Shown here: positions 12,520 to 24,597 of the stretch, piece after piece
How positions within the stretch are numbered: the first letter of the stretch is position 1
Layout of the letters: each line of letters opens with the position of its first letter
Assembly: GCA_038496445.1 (NCBI GenBank)
Contig: JALMLS010000195.1
Coordinates: 62,001 to 126,000 of the forward strand
Source: Trichosphaerium sp. ATCC 40318
Lineage: Eukaryota > Discosea > Flabellinia > Trichosidae
DNA: 64,000 nt
Direction: 5' to 3'
Program-made: the position numbers and the translations under genes
The notes under the pieces: model-generated
The model's input: the letters and a program-made list of their open reading frames with translations, nothing else
Told to the model about the DNA's origin: nothing
Database searches by the model: none

Positions 12520-13581
12520 TCATTTTTCAATATCAGATTGCTTTGGTTCTCCATTCTCGTGCCACTCTTTTATCTGTCCAACTGGGCTACCGTTAAACCA
12601 CATGCTTTGGGACCTAATTTGTCCGTTAAGATACCACTGCATTTGCTCACCATGTTGTTTATCTTGTACCCACATGATTTGCATTTCAATTTGACCATTA
12701 TAGTACCATGCTTTATCCACACCATCTAATTTACCATCAACCCAAGTACGCTTTTGCCAAAGTTGCCCGTGATCATGATACAAAATACTCTCTCCAACTA
12801 TTTTACCATTTACCCAAGTCCTCACATTTTGCAACTGTCCGTTTGGATACCAATCTTTGTGTGTGCCACTTCGTTTACCATTTACCCAAAAGCATTGTTC
12901 TTCCAACTCTCCAGTCATATAGAACTCGTTTTGTTCACCATTTCTTTTACCATCAACCCACATGTTACGATGTTTTAGTTTTCCATCTTCATACCATCGT
13001 TTGCTTTCACCATGTTTTTTATTGTCAACCCACATACTTTGTTCTACAAGTTGTCCATTTTCATTCCAACTTTTTTCTTCACCTTGCATCTTACCATCAA
13101 CCCATATCCTTTGTAACCTTAGCTGACCATTAAAATGCAAAAACTTCTCCTCACCATGCATTACACCATCAACAAAATTAGCTACTGAAGCAAGCAGCCC
13201 AGTATCATTCCAATATTTGTACTCACCATGTAGTTTACCATTAACCCACACACTTTGTTCTGATTTTTTACCATCCTTATACCACTTTGTTTCCTCACCA
13301 TGCTTTAAACCATCAGCATGCATACCTTTTGCCTCGAGCTGTCCACTTTCATAAAATTTATTGAATATCCCGTTGTCAACGTACTTTTCTTTAGATATCC
13401 TTCCGCTTTTGTACCATCTTATCCATTTACCACTTGGTTTGAGATTACTATCAAAGTGAGTGTTAATTGCAGCTCTCTTTGATAGTGTGTGATATTTTGT
13501 GAATGCTTCAACGTTAAAAGTACAAATGTACTTTTGAATGTCACAAGGAATATCAAGAATGGTAGTGCATGCGCAGTACAT
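12520..13581 (-). CDS. intronless MORN_2 (YwqK-like) repeat protein
   Basis: Single uninterrupted reading frame. An upstream in-frame ATG would extend it to 13746, but I prefer the ATG at 13581 (MYCACTTILDIPCDIQKYIC), because the two related genes at 25.9 and 59.1 kb start in the same position relative to the shared motif LPxELQLDI...TRFDxKLxxSGKW. After this F-box-like N-terminal segment come about 11 MORN_2-type repeats of 23-24 residues, with the pattern W-Y-x-N-G-Q-L-x4-5-W-V-x-G-K-x-H-G-E. Repeats of this family form a beta-meander. No enzyme motif is present. Lack of introns contrasts with its neighbours. Related repeat arrays are common in bacteria and in large DNA viruses of protists. 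Function unknown; adaptor or ubiquitin-ligase recruiter is inference. Confidence 0.8.
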   Translation of the reverse strand: MYCACTTILDIPCDIQKYICTFNVEAFTKYHTLSKRAAINTHFDSNLKPSGKWIRWYKSGRISKEKYVDNGIFNKFYESGQLEAKGMHADGLKHGEETKWYKDGKKSEQSVWVNGKLHGEYKYWNDTGLLASVANFVDGVMHGEEKFLHFNGQLRLQRIWVDGKMQGEEKSWNENGQLVEQSMWVDNKKHGESKRWYEDGKLKHRNMWVDGKRNGEQNEFYMTGELEEQCFWVNGKRSGTHKDWYPNGQLQNVRTWVNGKIVGESILYHDHGQLWQKRTWVDGKLDGVDKAWYYNGQIEMQIMWVQDKQHGEQMQWYLNGQIRSQSMWFNGSPVGQIKEWHENGEPKQSDIEK

Positions 13582-14139
13582 TTTTAATTGTATTTTGAAA
13601 TCTATTTGATTGTAAGTGGCAAATACTTGCCAAAGCGTACACAAACGCAAAACATTACCTTTTGAGAGCCCGTATGAGTGGTTTAAGGAGAAAGAATTTT
13701 CCACAGCGCCTAAACAACAATAAAACGTAAGTACTGACGTCACCACTATGTTGGGCGAATATGATGAGTTTTAGCGAATAAAAGAATCTTAAGCGATTCT
13801 TGCATGGCTACTAGCCTACACACGCCAGTTGTTCCTTTGTGATACCTTTTGCACTGTATTGCGAATGAGAAGTTTGTTTGAAATACTATGACAACATTGG
13901 TCAAGGCTATTATTTTGTTTAAAAATGATGTACAATAAAAACAAGTCCAAGTCACGCTACATTTCACGTTCAGTTCACAGCCTTACTTCCATTCTGGTAC
14001 TAGAATTATGTCAATGTTCAATCGCAACGTAGTTTCTCACAGTGACAGTTTGGATACGAATAACGTGATAAAGAGATGATGAACAGTAGTTTTATTCGCA
14101 ATGGAAAATGACTTGTGGGTTTTTTTTGTCTACTGTAAT
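13582..14139. other. intergenic region
   Basis: About 560 nt upstream of the MORN_2 gene and downstream of the amidohydrolase (both minus strand). It includes an open in-frame extension of the MORN_2 frame up to 13746 that looks non-conserved. Nothing else is recognisable. Confidence 0.4.
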
Positions 14140-15440
14140 TTATAGACCATAGAATGATACAGCATTGGCGTAAAATAATTTTCTCGTTTCCTCCTTTGTA
14201 AATCCTTTAGATGATGTTATTTCCTTGTAGCCATTCCACAATGTGTCATAAGAAGAGTATCTTTTGTCTACAGGAAAGTTGCTTGCAAACATGCATCTTT
14301 CAACACCAAATATTTCGATTGTCTTTATAACGAATGGTCTAATACTATCCACAGTCCATTTATTATCAAACATTCCTAACCCTGAAATCTTTATGAAGAC
14401 ATTGGCAAACCTGGACAATAAATCAACAAGTAAGAAAATAAATGGAAAAATTGCCTGAAGTTTAAGTGGTTGCAAGTTGATATACAAGATTATGAAGCAA
14501 CCACTAGATGACGCTCTTTCAGGCCAGAGGCAATCCATGCAACAAGTCTTATAACTAGGAAAAGACGTACTTGGCCAACTTTTTCATCGCTTCTTCCCAT
14601 TCAGAGATTGCCTCAGCTGTCCTCTTGGTACACATACCTGGTATGAATAATAAGTCTACAGAATTTTATAAGGTGAACTGTACCTGTGTGGTTTATCATA
14701 ACACGGACTTTGGGATTCTTGTTGATAATTTTGATCATAGCACCTGTTTGATGAGGATAGAATATTGCCTCAAAATGAAGGTTATATTTCTCGAGTAACG
14801 CATAACCCTTTTGCCATTGTTCATTGTTTAGATAGTCAATAGGTGCCCAAGATAGCGCAGGATTACTATGACGTGTTATCAGTTGACGAACACCCCTGTG
14901 GAGTAATGTGAGTACAGAAACACTTCATATACTGTGTACCTTAGATTTCCACCACAAGCAACATGTTGCTTGATTTCATCCTCAGCGTTAGGATCTTCCA
15001 GGTTCACTTTAGCTACAAAAGCATGTGGGAATCCTCTCGAATCTAAATTGAAGGTTTTAAGCGTTACAACAAGGTCAGGTATACAATACAAACAAAGAAG
15101 CTGTTTTACTTTTTGAAGTATCTTTGTTTAGTGATACAATCCATTTCGTTTCTTCAACGTTGTCCTTTGCCTCTGCTTGGATATGAACTTCACTTTGTTA
15201 GAACAATGTAACCTAAATAACATGATAGAGAATCAATTCTACCTGATTTTGTAACGTTCTGGTTGGCAATGTCCTTTTCCCATTCAGCAATAGCGTATTC
15301 ATCATTTCCTGATATCAGTTAGCCTATTTCTTTGTTGTCTACCTCAAATAGCTTCTTGTCGTACCAACCCAATGAGGTTTGTTTTCGGATAAATTCCACA
15401 TGTGGTGATGAGGGTCGCATATTTCAAAAGAGTCGGTCAT
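14140..15440 (-). CDS. amidohydrolase family protein (Amidohydro_2, TIM-barrel metal hydrolase)
   Basis: Spliced minus-strand gene starting at 15440 with MTDSFEICDPHHHMWNL. The D-P-H-H-H motif supplies the first metal-binding histidines of the 2-pyrone-4,6-dicarboxylate lactonase/aminocarboxymuconate-decarboxylase-like group. The C-terminal exon has FIKISGLGMF and GVERCMFASNFPVDKR, matching the late strand of the barrel where the family has 'R(c/l)mfgSnfPv', and the frame ends ANAVSFYGL. About six exons. Predicted cytosolic, since no signal peptide is seen. The family acts on small cyclic esters, lactones or amides; the substrate is unknown here. Confidence 0.8.
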
Positions 15441-16248
15441 TTGATGTTGACGTATTTGAGTGTCAGATATAATGATAAAAGGATTCATGAATGTAAAAAG
15501 TGTCGGGTAATTGTGACATCGTCGGGGTTTTTTAAGTCCCTAACTTTTTGTTTTCTCTGAATAATACAATTGTGACAACATGATTCGTGACTGAAAGACA
15601 AGCCTCACAAAACTAGTCCAATTGCTATGAGAAACTCTTTTTACACTATAGTACTGTTTCCACTACACTTGGGAAAAAAAAAGACCTGACAGCCAAGTTC
15701 CCTTCTCATAAAACACCCTGTAGAAGGTTGGGCGTACTCCACAAACTTGCAAACAAAGTTATAATAACAAGTCAATAAGCACAGGAACATGCCACTGTAT
15801 TGAAGAGAGGGCTTGGGGTTTGTTGTGATTCTAGAAGTGTTATTTCTTTATGCTATGTAGAGTAATATGTCTCCAATGTTTGTGAATATAGCTTGTAATT
15901 GAGTCTTCTAATAGTTTCCCGTTTTATAAAACGAACTTAGTCAGTCTTCAACCGCACTTCGCAAGAGCGGAGAGTTGAATTGAGAGGGGTAGGTCTAACT
16001 CCTAAAGCAGCCTTGGATATCAGCGATATTTGTAATTTTCATTCTTACATTACAATACGAGCTTCTAGTAACCTTGACTACTAAATACATACAGTATGAT
16101 GATTGAATTGAATGTCACAAAGAACTTTTAAAAAGTACTCATTTTATACAATCTCTTTTGGCAATACATAATGTGGGTTTTTATTTTAAGCTGACACAGA
16201 GTTTACAACAACACGTGTCATGTAAAAAAAGTAATAAAAAACACGTGT
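15441..16248. other. intergenic region
   Basis: About 800 nt between the amidohydrolase start and the SH3-BTB gene stop. It has no long coding frame and no repeat I can see. It probably holds the amidohydrolase promoter and the 3' untranslated region of the next gene. Confidence 0.4.
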
Positions 16249-19200
16249 TTACTTTTTTTTAGAGATCATTGATTGAAGAGGCTTACATTTAGGAAATTTC
16301 TTTGCAATACCGTCAAGCAAGCGTCCATCATGATCTATAGAAGTCATAGATTGATGAGCCAATTTAGTAAGTTTCGAGTTAGGATCATCACGGTATGCTT
16401 CTACGAGTACACCCACAACGTTTTTAGTCCCCGTAATATCACCTGCTTCTAGGCATGTACGCAACTCGCGTGCACAGAATTTCCTGTTCAAAAAAAGTAA
16501 GCTACAACTGGCGCAAGAACAAAAAGTGGGTCTAGACATGATATTACCTTAGATCAGCGTAATCATAAGTTACTGCAAAATGTAGTAATTTAGCAGCATG
16601 ATTGGCACCCATCAAACGACCATAGTAAACAAAAGGTAACAGTTGATCTCTGTACAAAGATAAGAACGTGACACTAACCAGAAGAAAAAAAAAGCGTTTT
16701 CAAAAAGTTTGGTTTCTTATCACTATTCATACCTGAACGTTTCAGTATCAATAGGGCCCCAGTAGCAATGGCAAGACCATTTAGTAATAACATCATTACC
16801 ATTTGCCGATGATACAAGTTCTGCCATCTTACCAGACTTAGAGGCAAAAATAGCCTTATTGAAGCCAACACTCTCGCCTACAAGGGTAGTAACATAAGTA
16901 AACGCCAAACAAAAAAAAGAGCATACCATCAATGATAATTGAAATATCCTTAGAGGTTCCAATATCGTCATAAACAGCTTTAAAGTCATTAACTACTGGG
17001 TCCGTAGCGTTAATGTCTGGTGTTTGTTTCTTTGGCCCGTCTTGAGGTGTATTCAACTTAAGCACAACAACCTGGAAAAGCTCGAATCCAAGCTTGTCAA
17101 CACCCTGAAAACAAGATTATTAGCAAAACTTTCTGAGAAAAAAATAAGAATTAGTAAGTCACCTTCTTTGAAGCCAAAAATTCGGCCTTATGCGCAATAG
17201 CAAAGTCCAAGCAATATCTAAACAAACATAAGCATATGTACAAACCAACAGTACTAGACAATAAAACGGGAAAAAACAAATCCAGAAAGAACGCAAAACT
17301 CAAACAAAATCTTCAATTTCAAGCTTGTTAGTTCGTGAACTTACTGTTGTAGGAGCTCTTCCTTTCTATCATGACAAAGACGCATGAAAGCATGTACGTT
17401 CTTCATAGTAATATTATTAAATATGTAGACATGTGCACGTTGCTCTAACAACAAAAGACGAGTTTCTCTAGCACCCCAGTAAATTCTATATGCTGTGATT
17501 AAATCAACAGCGCTAGTGAATTTATATACTCCAGTATAAACAAACTGAAGCATTGCTTGTAGAGACGCTAACATAAAGCGTTAAATAAGTCGGTCTACAA
17601 AAAGACAAAAAACTTGGTTAAAAGCAACACGCACGTTCCGAAAAAAGTCCAGACATAGTATAAACAGTTATATTCCTCTTTTTCTTTTTTTTAACCTTTT
17701 GTTTTACTACGTGCTTTGACAATAAGTCAGGGCATCTTCTACGTAGCACATAACTGTGTGCATAGAGCTCTTTGCTCTCATTATCGATTAATAGAATCGC
17801 ATCAGCGTGTGTATTATTATTGACCATTTCAAGGTGTCGCACTTTAGGTACAAAAAAATATTAGCCACTACCTTCATATTTTAAATACAGCGTACCTGGA
17901 GGTTTTTGGTCAGCTATCATCTTCTTGACATTACGGCGTGTACGTGGGTGAAAGTTCCTATCGATAATTAGCGATAAAAAGAAACGTCTAAAATGAATAA
18001 AAACAGCTAAAACGCACTTGAGAGAGAACAGACTCTTGTCAGAAGTAAAGTCAATACCACCATAATCCTCATCATCTTCAGAGTCTTCAGATTCATCCAA
18101 ACTACCAACAAGTGCAGAATCAAACTCTAGGCCCTTTGGTGCTGCCATAAGAGAACCAAGTTGAGGGCTTGAAGCTTTTGGAACTACGGGAAAAAATAAA
18201 CATTACAAAAAACCATTCGCCCTATGTTACCTGCTGGTCTTGGTGACTTAGCAAATGAGTTCCCTGAAGCTGAAGGTTTAAGGCCTCCTAAAACGTAAGT
18301 TAATAACTTGAATACATTAAGCAAAGAACAGCAAAAAACTGATTAAAATCTATCTCAAAAAACTGCAAAAAAAAAATGTACCTGCTGATGGTTTCTCCCA
18401 AATACTCTCCTGGGTTGCTTCATTATAGTAGTATAAGTCTCCACCCGTTGTTTTATGTTCTTGCCAACCTTCTGGGAGATCTGAACGCTTTGATTTCTAA
18501 AATGTTGTTAATTCTACTGAAAAGGAGACTATACGCTCGAAATCGTAATATAAACGCGTACCGATACTTTTTTGATCTTTTTGGTAGACTTTTGACGTTT
18601 ATGCTTCCCGCTCTGTTTTTTATTTTTTTTGAATGTCTCGATATCCTCTTCTCCAGAAGGTGGATCTGGAGGATCCCAAGGCCAATCGTCGTCCTATAAA
18701 ACGAACAATTAGCGAATATTTCCAAAAAAACAAAAAAAAACAAATTGTTTGCAACGCAGAGCTGCAACCAAAACAATAATGAACGCTATGTGTAGTGCAC
18801 TAGCGACACATTGACACAACGGGTTTGTGAAGTGGTAAGTTTACCAGAAAAAGGAATGTGGATGGTACCTTTTTGTCCTTTTTTTTGGCTTTTGTGGTGG
18901 TATTTACTCTCGGACTTTTTTTCACGGATTTCTTGCTCTTAGATCTTGATGGCGGCTTGTGTGCTCTCTTTGAAGACGTTGGAGCTACCAATGCAGGTGG
19001 TTTTGGTTGTTTTGCCTTTTGTGGGTAGCTCTTTGGTGGTGGAGCAGGAGGAGGGCCATTCTACAGGCGAGTTTTGAGCGTTTAAAGGCGTGAAAGTATT
19101 TGGCAACTTACTGTTGGAATTTTGCGTGCAAAGTTTGCTGGAAACCACCCAATCTCTCCGTTAATTTGCGTTTTGAGCCAAAGGCCTTCCAAACTGTTAG

Positions 19201-19541
19201 TTTTGGCCAAAAGGGAGCTAAAAGTTAATACCTTTGCCGTCTTCAGCTATAACTTGATACACTTCATCCTTTACGACAGAAATATGCCTTTCGTGTTGTG
19301 CTTCGAAATCGGAAAGTACAACTACCCTGTATGGTTGCCACCGTCCCTTCTATAACAGATTTTAGAAGGGATAAAACAACCATTCGCTTGCAAAAGATAT
19401 TTTTAAGTTTTGGAAGTAATAATGCTTCTTTTAGCTCGATTACAACGCTATTACGATGATAGCGCCAACTTGTGAGTGCTCAAACTTACTAAAGTTGCAA
19501 AATCACTGTACCTGTTCTCCCTGTTCTCCGTTGTCACTCAT
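16249..19541 (-). CDS. SH3-WW-BTB-BTB scaffold protein
   Basis: Minus-strand gene of at least twelve exons starting MSDNGEQGEQ. Domains in order: an SH3 domain (VVVLSDFEAQ ... WLKTQINGEIGWFPANF); a proline- and lysine-rich linker; a WW domain (LPEGWQEHKTTGGDLYYYNE ... ESIWEKP, with both tryptophans and the aromatic triplet); an acidic stretch (SLDESEDSEDDEDYGG); a first BTB domain (HADAILLIDNESKELYAHSY ... MLQFVYTGVY); and a second BTB (KDISIIIDGESVGFNKAIFA ... YYGRLMGANHAAKLLHFAVT). It ends in a lysine-rich tail. SH3 and WW modules bind proline-rich ligands; BTB domains dimerise or bind cullin-3. A cytosolic adaptor, possibly for ubiquitination, is inferred. One SH3 intron ends in AAG rather than TAG/CAG. 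Confidence 0.8.
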
Positions 19542-19791
19542 ACTAATGTGGCTATGTGCTTGCTTTTATTGAGCTATGTTCAAATTTGCAATTGATGCCA
19601 CAAAATAGCTATTGTGATGCGTTAAAGAAGGTAATATGATATCCCGTACGCCCTATTCGTCACTCCTTACTAGAGATAACGGTCAAAGCAGATAAGTCCG
19701 GTAAAAAATTCTTGCCTGTCAAATCGCTTTTAACGCCATGACACAGCACTAAACAGTATACAGAATTCTAAAACATAAATTATAGCCAAAT
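19542..19791. promoter_or_regulatory. divergent promoter region, SH3-BTB gene and Stealth gene
   Basis: A 250-nt gap between two start codons on opposite strands. It must contain both promoters; no specific element is recognised. Confidence 0.4.
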
Positions 19792-21608
19792 ATGAAACTA
19801 ACTACGAAGGTGTTAATTGGTGGCGTGCTATTTATTGTGGGCGCGTTTTGGTTCTCGTTTTCATACTTCCCAGGCGACAGCGCACCGCCAGTAGCAAAAA
19901 CGGTAAACGACACTTACATAACTTGTTTATAACGTCCCCTAGAGCTTCAAATCGCAGTGGTTTGATGATGGTGGTGTTGACGTGGTTATGCTTTGGAATC
20001 CGACGTTGAGCAAACGCTACCGAAGTTCTTTACGCCAAACTGCTAATCAAGACAACGCAAAGGTGATGGCTACTCTTTATGTTAATTTTGTTTTGACAAG
20101 TGATTGTAGATACAAGATCAACATCTCTACGTACCCTCTAACGTGGCTAGAACTGATTTTACACGATTTGTATTACGTAGTATAGAACAAAGCCAAATAG
20201 AATGGTACGTACTCTATAACGCCGTAGAATAGCCATTGGAGCGTAGCTAGTAATGCTATTTGCTAAAACAAGCTTGTTCGTTGAATCCCTGTTTATTGAC
20301 GTTTAGGGTTCGCAAAGTACACTTGATTGTCCCTGATGGTGCTGTGCCAGATGGTTTTAAACTACCAGAACTCAATTTAGTGCCTTATTCATATCTGCTG
20401 CCAAAGGAATATTTGCCGACATTCAACGAGCAAGCAATCATATGGAACTTACTGAAGATTCCAGAACTTACTAAAAAATTCATTTATGTACCTATGGGCA
20501 CCTTCTTGAGTACGATATTTGATAGCCAATTTCACGTGGTGACAACTTGACGAATTTTTTTTCTTGCACTTTTTTTTTGAAAAGAAATTTTTTATTAGTT
20601 CGATTTGCAGTGTTATTACAGTTCAAACCTTGCTTTTTCAATGTTCTTACCCGATCTACAAGAATACCATTGATTCTACTATAGTAGAAATTTTTGTATT
20701 TTGTGAATTGGGAAGTATTTAACAGTGCTTGTCGTTGAAGATTGAATATTTTTGAAATTAAGTTTTTTCTTTTTTTTTCTTCTAATGGTGTATTGCTAGG
20801 TGATAATTTTAGTCCTGAGGAACTTGTTGATGATAAAGGAAAGCTAGTTATTGAAGTTAGAAAACATTTGAAACTTAAATCACATTATGAAAGCGCAGTG
20901 GGGATATCACAGCATTTGGTATTGGAAAATAAGAAGAATGTTTCTTTTGAAATGTTTGGTCCTGTGCTTTATGACACACAAATCTTAAAGGAGGTTTCCA
21001 ACAGGTATAGTAAAGGCGTTTTAAGTACGACTGCTAGTAAGTGGGAATCACCTAAAACTTTGATCACATCTGTCGTTTATAGAGGACATATTATGGCTCA
21101 ATCTTCAGTACGTGTATTTTTTTTTGATAGTGTTCATAAATAAACTAACGTTCTTCTTTTTGGGTTTAGTCGGATTCTGAGAAGTATGGATACATTATAA
21201 AGCCCTCAAATGGTTGGTTAGTCCAATGGCCTGGAAATAAATATGATGTTACTAAAGCACTTGATCGTGTAAAGAAAGGTAAGCTTCAATATGCAAAAGA
21301 ATTATTTTTTAATGCAAAAAGATTTCTTTACATGAATTTCTTATTCTTGAACTACAGCACACAAGATGTGGTTTTGGATTGCTCCTCGTGTACTAGGAGC
21401 TAGAGATCCTTATACTAGAAAGTCCCTGGACTCTTTCTTAACATCTACATACCCTATACAATCAACTCTTGAAATTCCTGCTGCTGATTATGAGAGAATA
21501 GGACTTTATCTAGGCCTTGCTTTTATATTATCATTTATATCTTTTTTTTATACATGTTCGGCTTTTATGGGTGTAAAGCGTAGTAAAAGAGAAAGATTCA
21601 GTACATGA
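19792..21608 (+). CDS. Stealth-family sugar-phosphate transferase (GNPTAB-like), membrane protein
   Basis: Spliced plus-strand gene. The N-terminus MKLTTKVLIGGVLFIVGAFW is a signal anchor. Exon 2 begins the CR1 block as VDVVMLWNP; families usually show DVVYTWV(N/D)GSD here. The CR2 block follows after splicing: TRFVLRSIEQSQIEW, VRKVHLIVPDGAVPDGF, then YLPTFNEQAIIWNLLKIPEL and a 'kFIYVP' strand. CR3-like FEMFGPVLYDTQILKEVSNR lies near 20.95 kb. A second hydrophobic segment, IGLYLGLAFILSFISFFYTC, closes the protein before a basic tail. Stealth enzymes transfer hexose-1-phosphate, e.g. GlcNAc-1-phosphate onto lysosomal enzymes in the Golgi or onto capsule polymers. The altered CR1 motif is unusual. 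Two-pass Golgi topology is inferred. Confidence 0.78.
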
Positions 21609-22096
21609 TACCATTCATCTAATAAAAATGTAAATAATGAATTATGTACAAATTGCTGTTTATCAAGTGATATAACAGATGAAGAGGTGGTTCAGTCCAG
21701 GCTAAGCCGACTACAAAAATCGGTAGCCAGTTAACGGGCGGCTAAGCAATTCAGCAACAAATCTGTAATCGGCTAAAACCGTTTTAACTGATGAGTTTTC
21801 CGATATTTTTCTTACCGGTAAACACGATACAAAACTTAAGCGGCTAGCCCGCTATACGAGTAACAGGCTAGCGTTTGTGCTTGTAACCACTTTCTAAATA
21901 AAACCACTTCATCATCATTATTCGTATCCAAACTGTCAATATGAACATATGATTGAACATTGACATCCGGTTCTAATGGATATGACCAGAACGTGAAAAC
22001 AACATTATTGCTACACAAAATGCAATTGAAGAATATGTTGCGTTTATTAAACATAGAGTATTTCATTTTTAAGTCACGTGTTCAAAAGGCAAAGTT
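21609..22096. other. intergenic region
   Basis: A convergent gap of 488 nt. A 76-codon frame on the minus strand (21836-22066) has no recognisable homology and I do not call it a gene. A GC-richer patch at 21690-21800 with repeated 'ggcta/ccgac' words is the only texture seen. Confidence 0.4.
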
Positions 22097-24148
22097 TTAC
22101 TGACAACTTCCTTTAGGGTAGTGCAAGAGCATGTCTTGACTTTCAAGAATTTTCTGGAGTGCAGGTAAGTCAATATCATGCACAGCAACAGATTCCTTGA
22201 TAGCTAATGTCGCTGCTACGCCTGAAGCCTGTCCTAGTTGTATGAAAGTAGGCTCTACACGGGTTGAAGAGTACGCTACATGTGATGCAGAGTGACAAAC
22301 AGGAACAAGAAGGTTTGTTGCTTCAGTTTTTTTTGGAAGAAGCAAAGAGTAAGACAACTCGTATACTCTACCTTTGCCCTCAACTATTGTTCTAGCAAGT
22401 TGACCTTCATTATCAGCTATCATACTACCTGATGTAGGACCAGGTACTGCAACACGTTGGACTACATGTATATCAAGACCCCAAGAACCAACACCGATGC
22501 TATCAGTTGTACACTTTCCACCAACAAGATCGTTTTGTGATGTGACTCTTTCTCCAACTAGTCTTGCTGCTTCTCGAACATAAAATTGTTTTGGCCAGTT
22601 ACTGTTGTAAGGCCATTCATCTTTACACAAGCTGAAATATAATTAGGTTACAAAGAAGTAACAAGGAAGTGGGGTTTTTTTTGTTCCGGAAAATTCTAGT
22701 TATTTACCCGTATGAGTTTGTTGAAGCCTTTGTATAAGAAGGAACGCTTTCATTTGTTGATAAATACGTTAAATAACCAGCAAGATAATCATGATGTTTA
22801 TGAGCTATTTGTTCCCTAGTGTGCAATCGTTAAAACCTTTCCGAAGTACAAAAAAACAAAAAAGTCATTCTTCTAAAGAAGATACTGGTTGTTAGTTTGA
22901 GATCACGTGATTTTTTCATTCTGGAAATCTAAAACCCTGAAACAAAACGTTGTACAAACGCGTACCTTTCTTCTCTGGTTCCGTTTGCATAACCCGCATT
23001 CAAGTTTATTACATCGCTTGTAAATGCACTTCTTGCGGAATCACATAAATCCCACTTGTTGCGATGAGGATAGCTTCTGTAAGCTAGAACATCAACCAAA
23101 TAATTAAACGGAGGTCCGTCGGGGTACTTTCTTGAAGACACTAATGAATCAAGGTATCTCTGTAGCATAATAAAGTCGTCTGGGTTATAATTCTTTGGTT
23201 TTGGAAAAGGCATCATGTTTTCTTTGTTGTTCGTTATACAAAGTCTGTAGCTGTATCCCATCATCTTATCATCTGCGCTTCCAACAGGTTGTAGTGGTCC
23301 CGGGTTAACAAAAGGTACAAGTTTACCTTGTAAGAAGAGTAAGTCGGCTTGAAAGAGTGCGGGATTTTTTTTTGTTGTTTTTCGTACCATCTTTTAAAGC
23401 GCTTACAGGATTGGACTTTAAAAAGTTACCAGTTTCTGTGTACTTCATAACTCCGCCATAAGATTCATTATAAGTACTAGAAGCTTCGCGACCGAAAGTA
23501 TATGATACCCCGGCCATTCGCATTACGTCTCCTAAAACCAAAGTGTCAACTTGTTTCAGTGAAGGAAAGTCAAATTACCTTCATAGCTTGCGTCAATGAA
23601 CACTTTAGCTTGCCATTTTGTAGCTGTGGACACGGCGTCACCTGTTAGAATAGAAGTAATACGTGTTCCGTCCATTTCTACGCCTTCTTTTGTCAAAAGA
23701 AGAGGTTGATTATAAACTAGTTTTATAGAAGGATGAGCGCCTAACATAGCCTTCCAGTTTTCATCTCCGATGTACATATCTGGCTGATAAACAGGATACG
23801 ATACATTATAATGCTTTGCGTTCATCATTGTCCAAGCTAGTCCTAAACCACCAAAACTGTTTGGTTCTCCAAGATCGCGAAGTCCAATACCACCGCTTAC
23901 TACCATTCCTCCAAAATTAAGTTCTGGCTCTACTATAGCGATGGAAAGTTCTGGAGAGTTCATTGCTGCGCCGATAGCGGCTGTAAGACCGGCTGGGGTG
24001 GCTGCGTAGATAACAATGTCAAAATCAACTGTTTTTTGACCCTGATGTCTAATATAAGCGAAAAATCACGTGGAGAGCGAAAGAAGCGCACAGTTGTCAA
24101 TTGACAAAAAAATAGGCCTAGTATTAAACAAGGCAATAACCCTTTCAT
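22097..24148 (-). CDS. secreted FAD-dependent oxidoreductase (FAD_oxidored family)
   Basis: Minus-strand gene with six or more exons. The signal peptide MKGLLPCLILGLFFCQLTTV is followed, across a short intron, by FDIVIYAATPAGLTAAIGAA, the altered dinucleotide-binding loop typical of PF12831 proteins. SIAIVEPELNFGGMVVSGGI follows, then FIDASYEGNLTF, and near the C-terminus CHSASHVAYSSTRVEPTFIQ with LGQASGVAATLAIKES, the family's closing FAD-contact segment. It ends MLLHYPKGSCQ. Members are known mainly from bacteria and some fungi and protists; substrates are mostly unknown. It is the third secreted flavin- or copper-type oxidase candidate in the window. Confidence 0.85.
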
Positions 24149-24597
24149 CTGTTACTCTTTTTATGGAGAGGTACTTTGTATGGGAAAAGTTTTTGAGTCA
24201 CGTGACTGAAGTATTTAAGTGATGCCAATCATTGAAAAAACATCCCAATTTGTAAGTCACCTTCACGAACACCTCGTTATTTGTAGTTCATTATCTTGCG
24301 CAAAGACGTCAATACAAATCGCAATTGTAAACTCTGTGGCCTTCGTACACCGTGCAGCAACTATTGCAACGGCAAATTTCAGATGAAGAACTCTAGATGT
24401 GATGCGGATATTTTAGTGCCTCTAGTGCTATGGTTGTACACGATTAAGTTCGACAACATAAGGGCGTCGTAGAAATGAACCAAGAAATAAGCGCGTACCT
24501 TACTTTTTTTATTTTGACCAATCAACGTGTGGTGATTTGTTTCTCCGAGACTTTTGTTCCTATTAAATACAATTTAACTAGCAAAGCTGAACAGTTA
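24149..24597. other. intergenic divergent region
   Basis: 450 nt between the starts of the FAD oxidoreductase (-) and the HEPN-like gene (+). It contains a palindromic GTCACGTGAC at about 24196-24205. Otherwise nothing is recognised. Confidence 0.4.

Noticed and set aside
12538-13133. Plus-strand frames of 60-141 codons opposite the MORN_2 gene
   Set aside because: They are antisense shadows of the repeat array; their repeated 'FTIYP' or 'YHLPKS' words simply mirror the MORN_2 repeats.
18376-18776. Two 107-codon frames on opposite strands
   Set aside because: The minus-strand reading of the same DNA contains the WW-domain exon of the SH3-BTB gene in another frame; these two are shadows.
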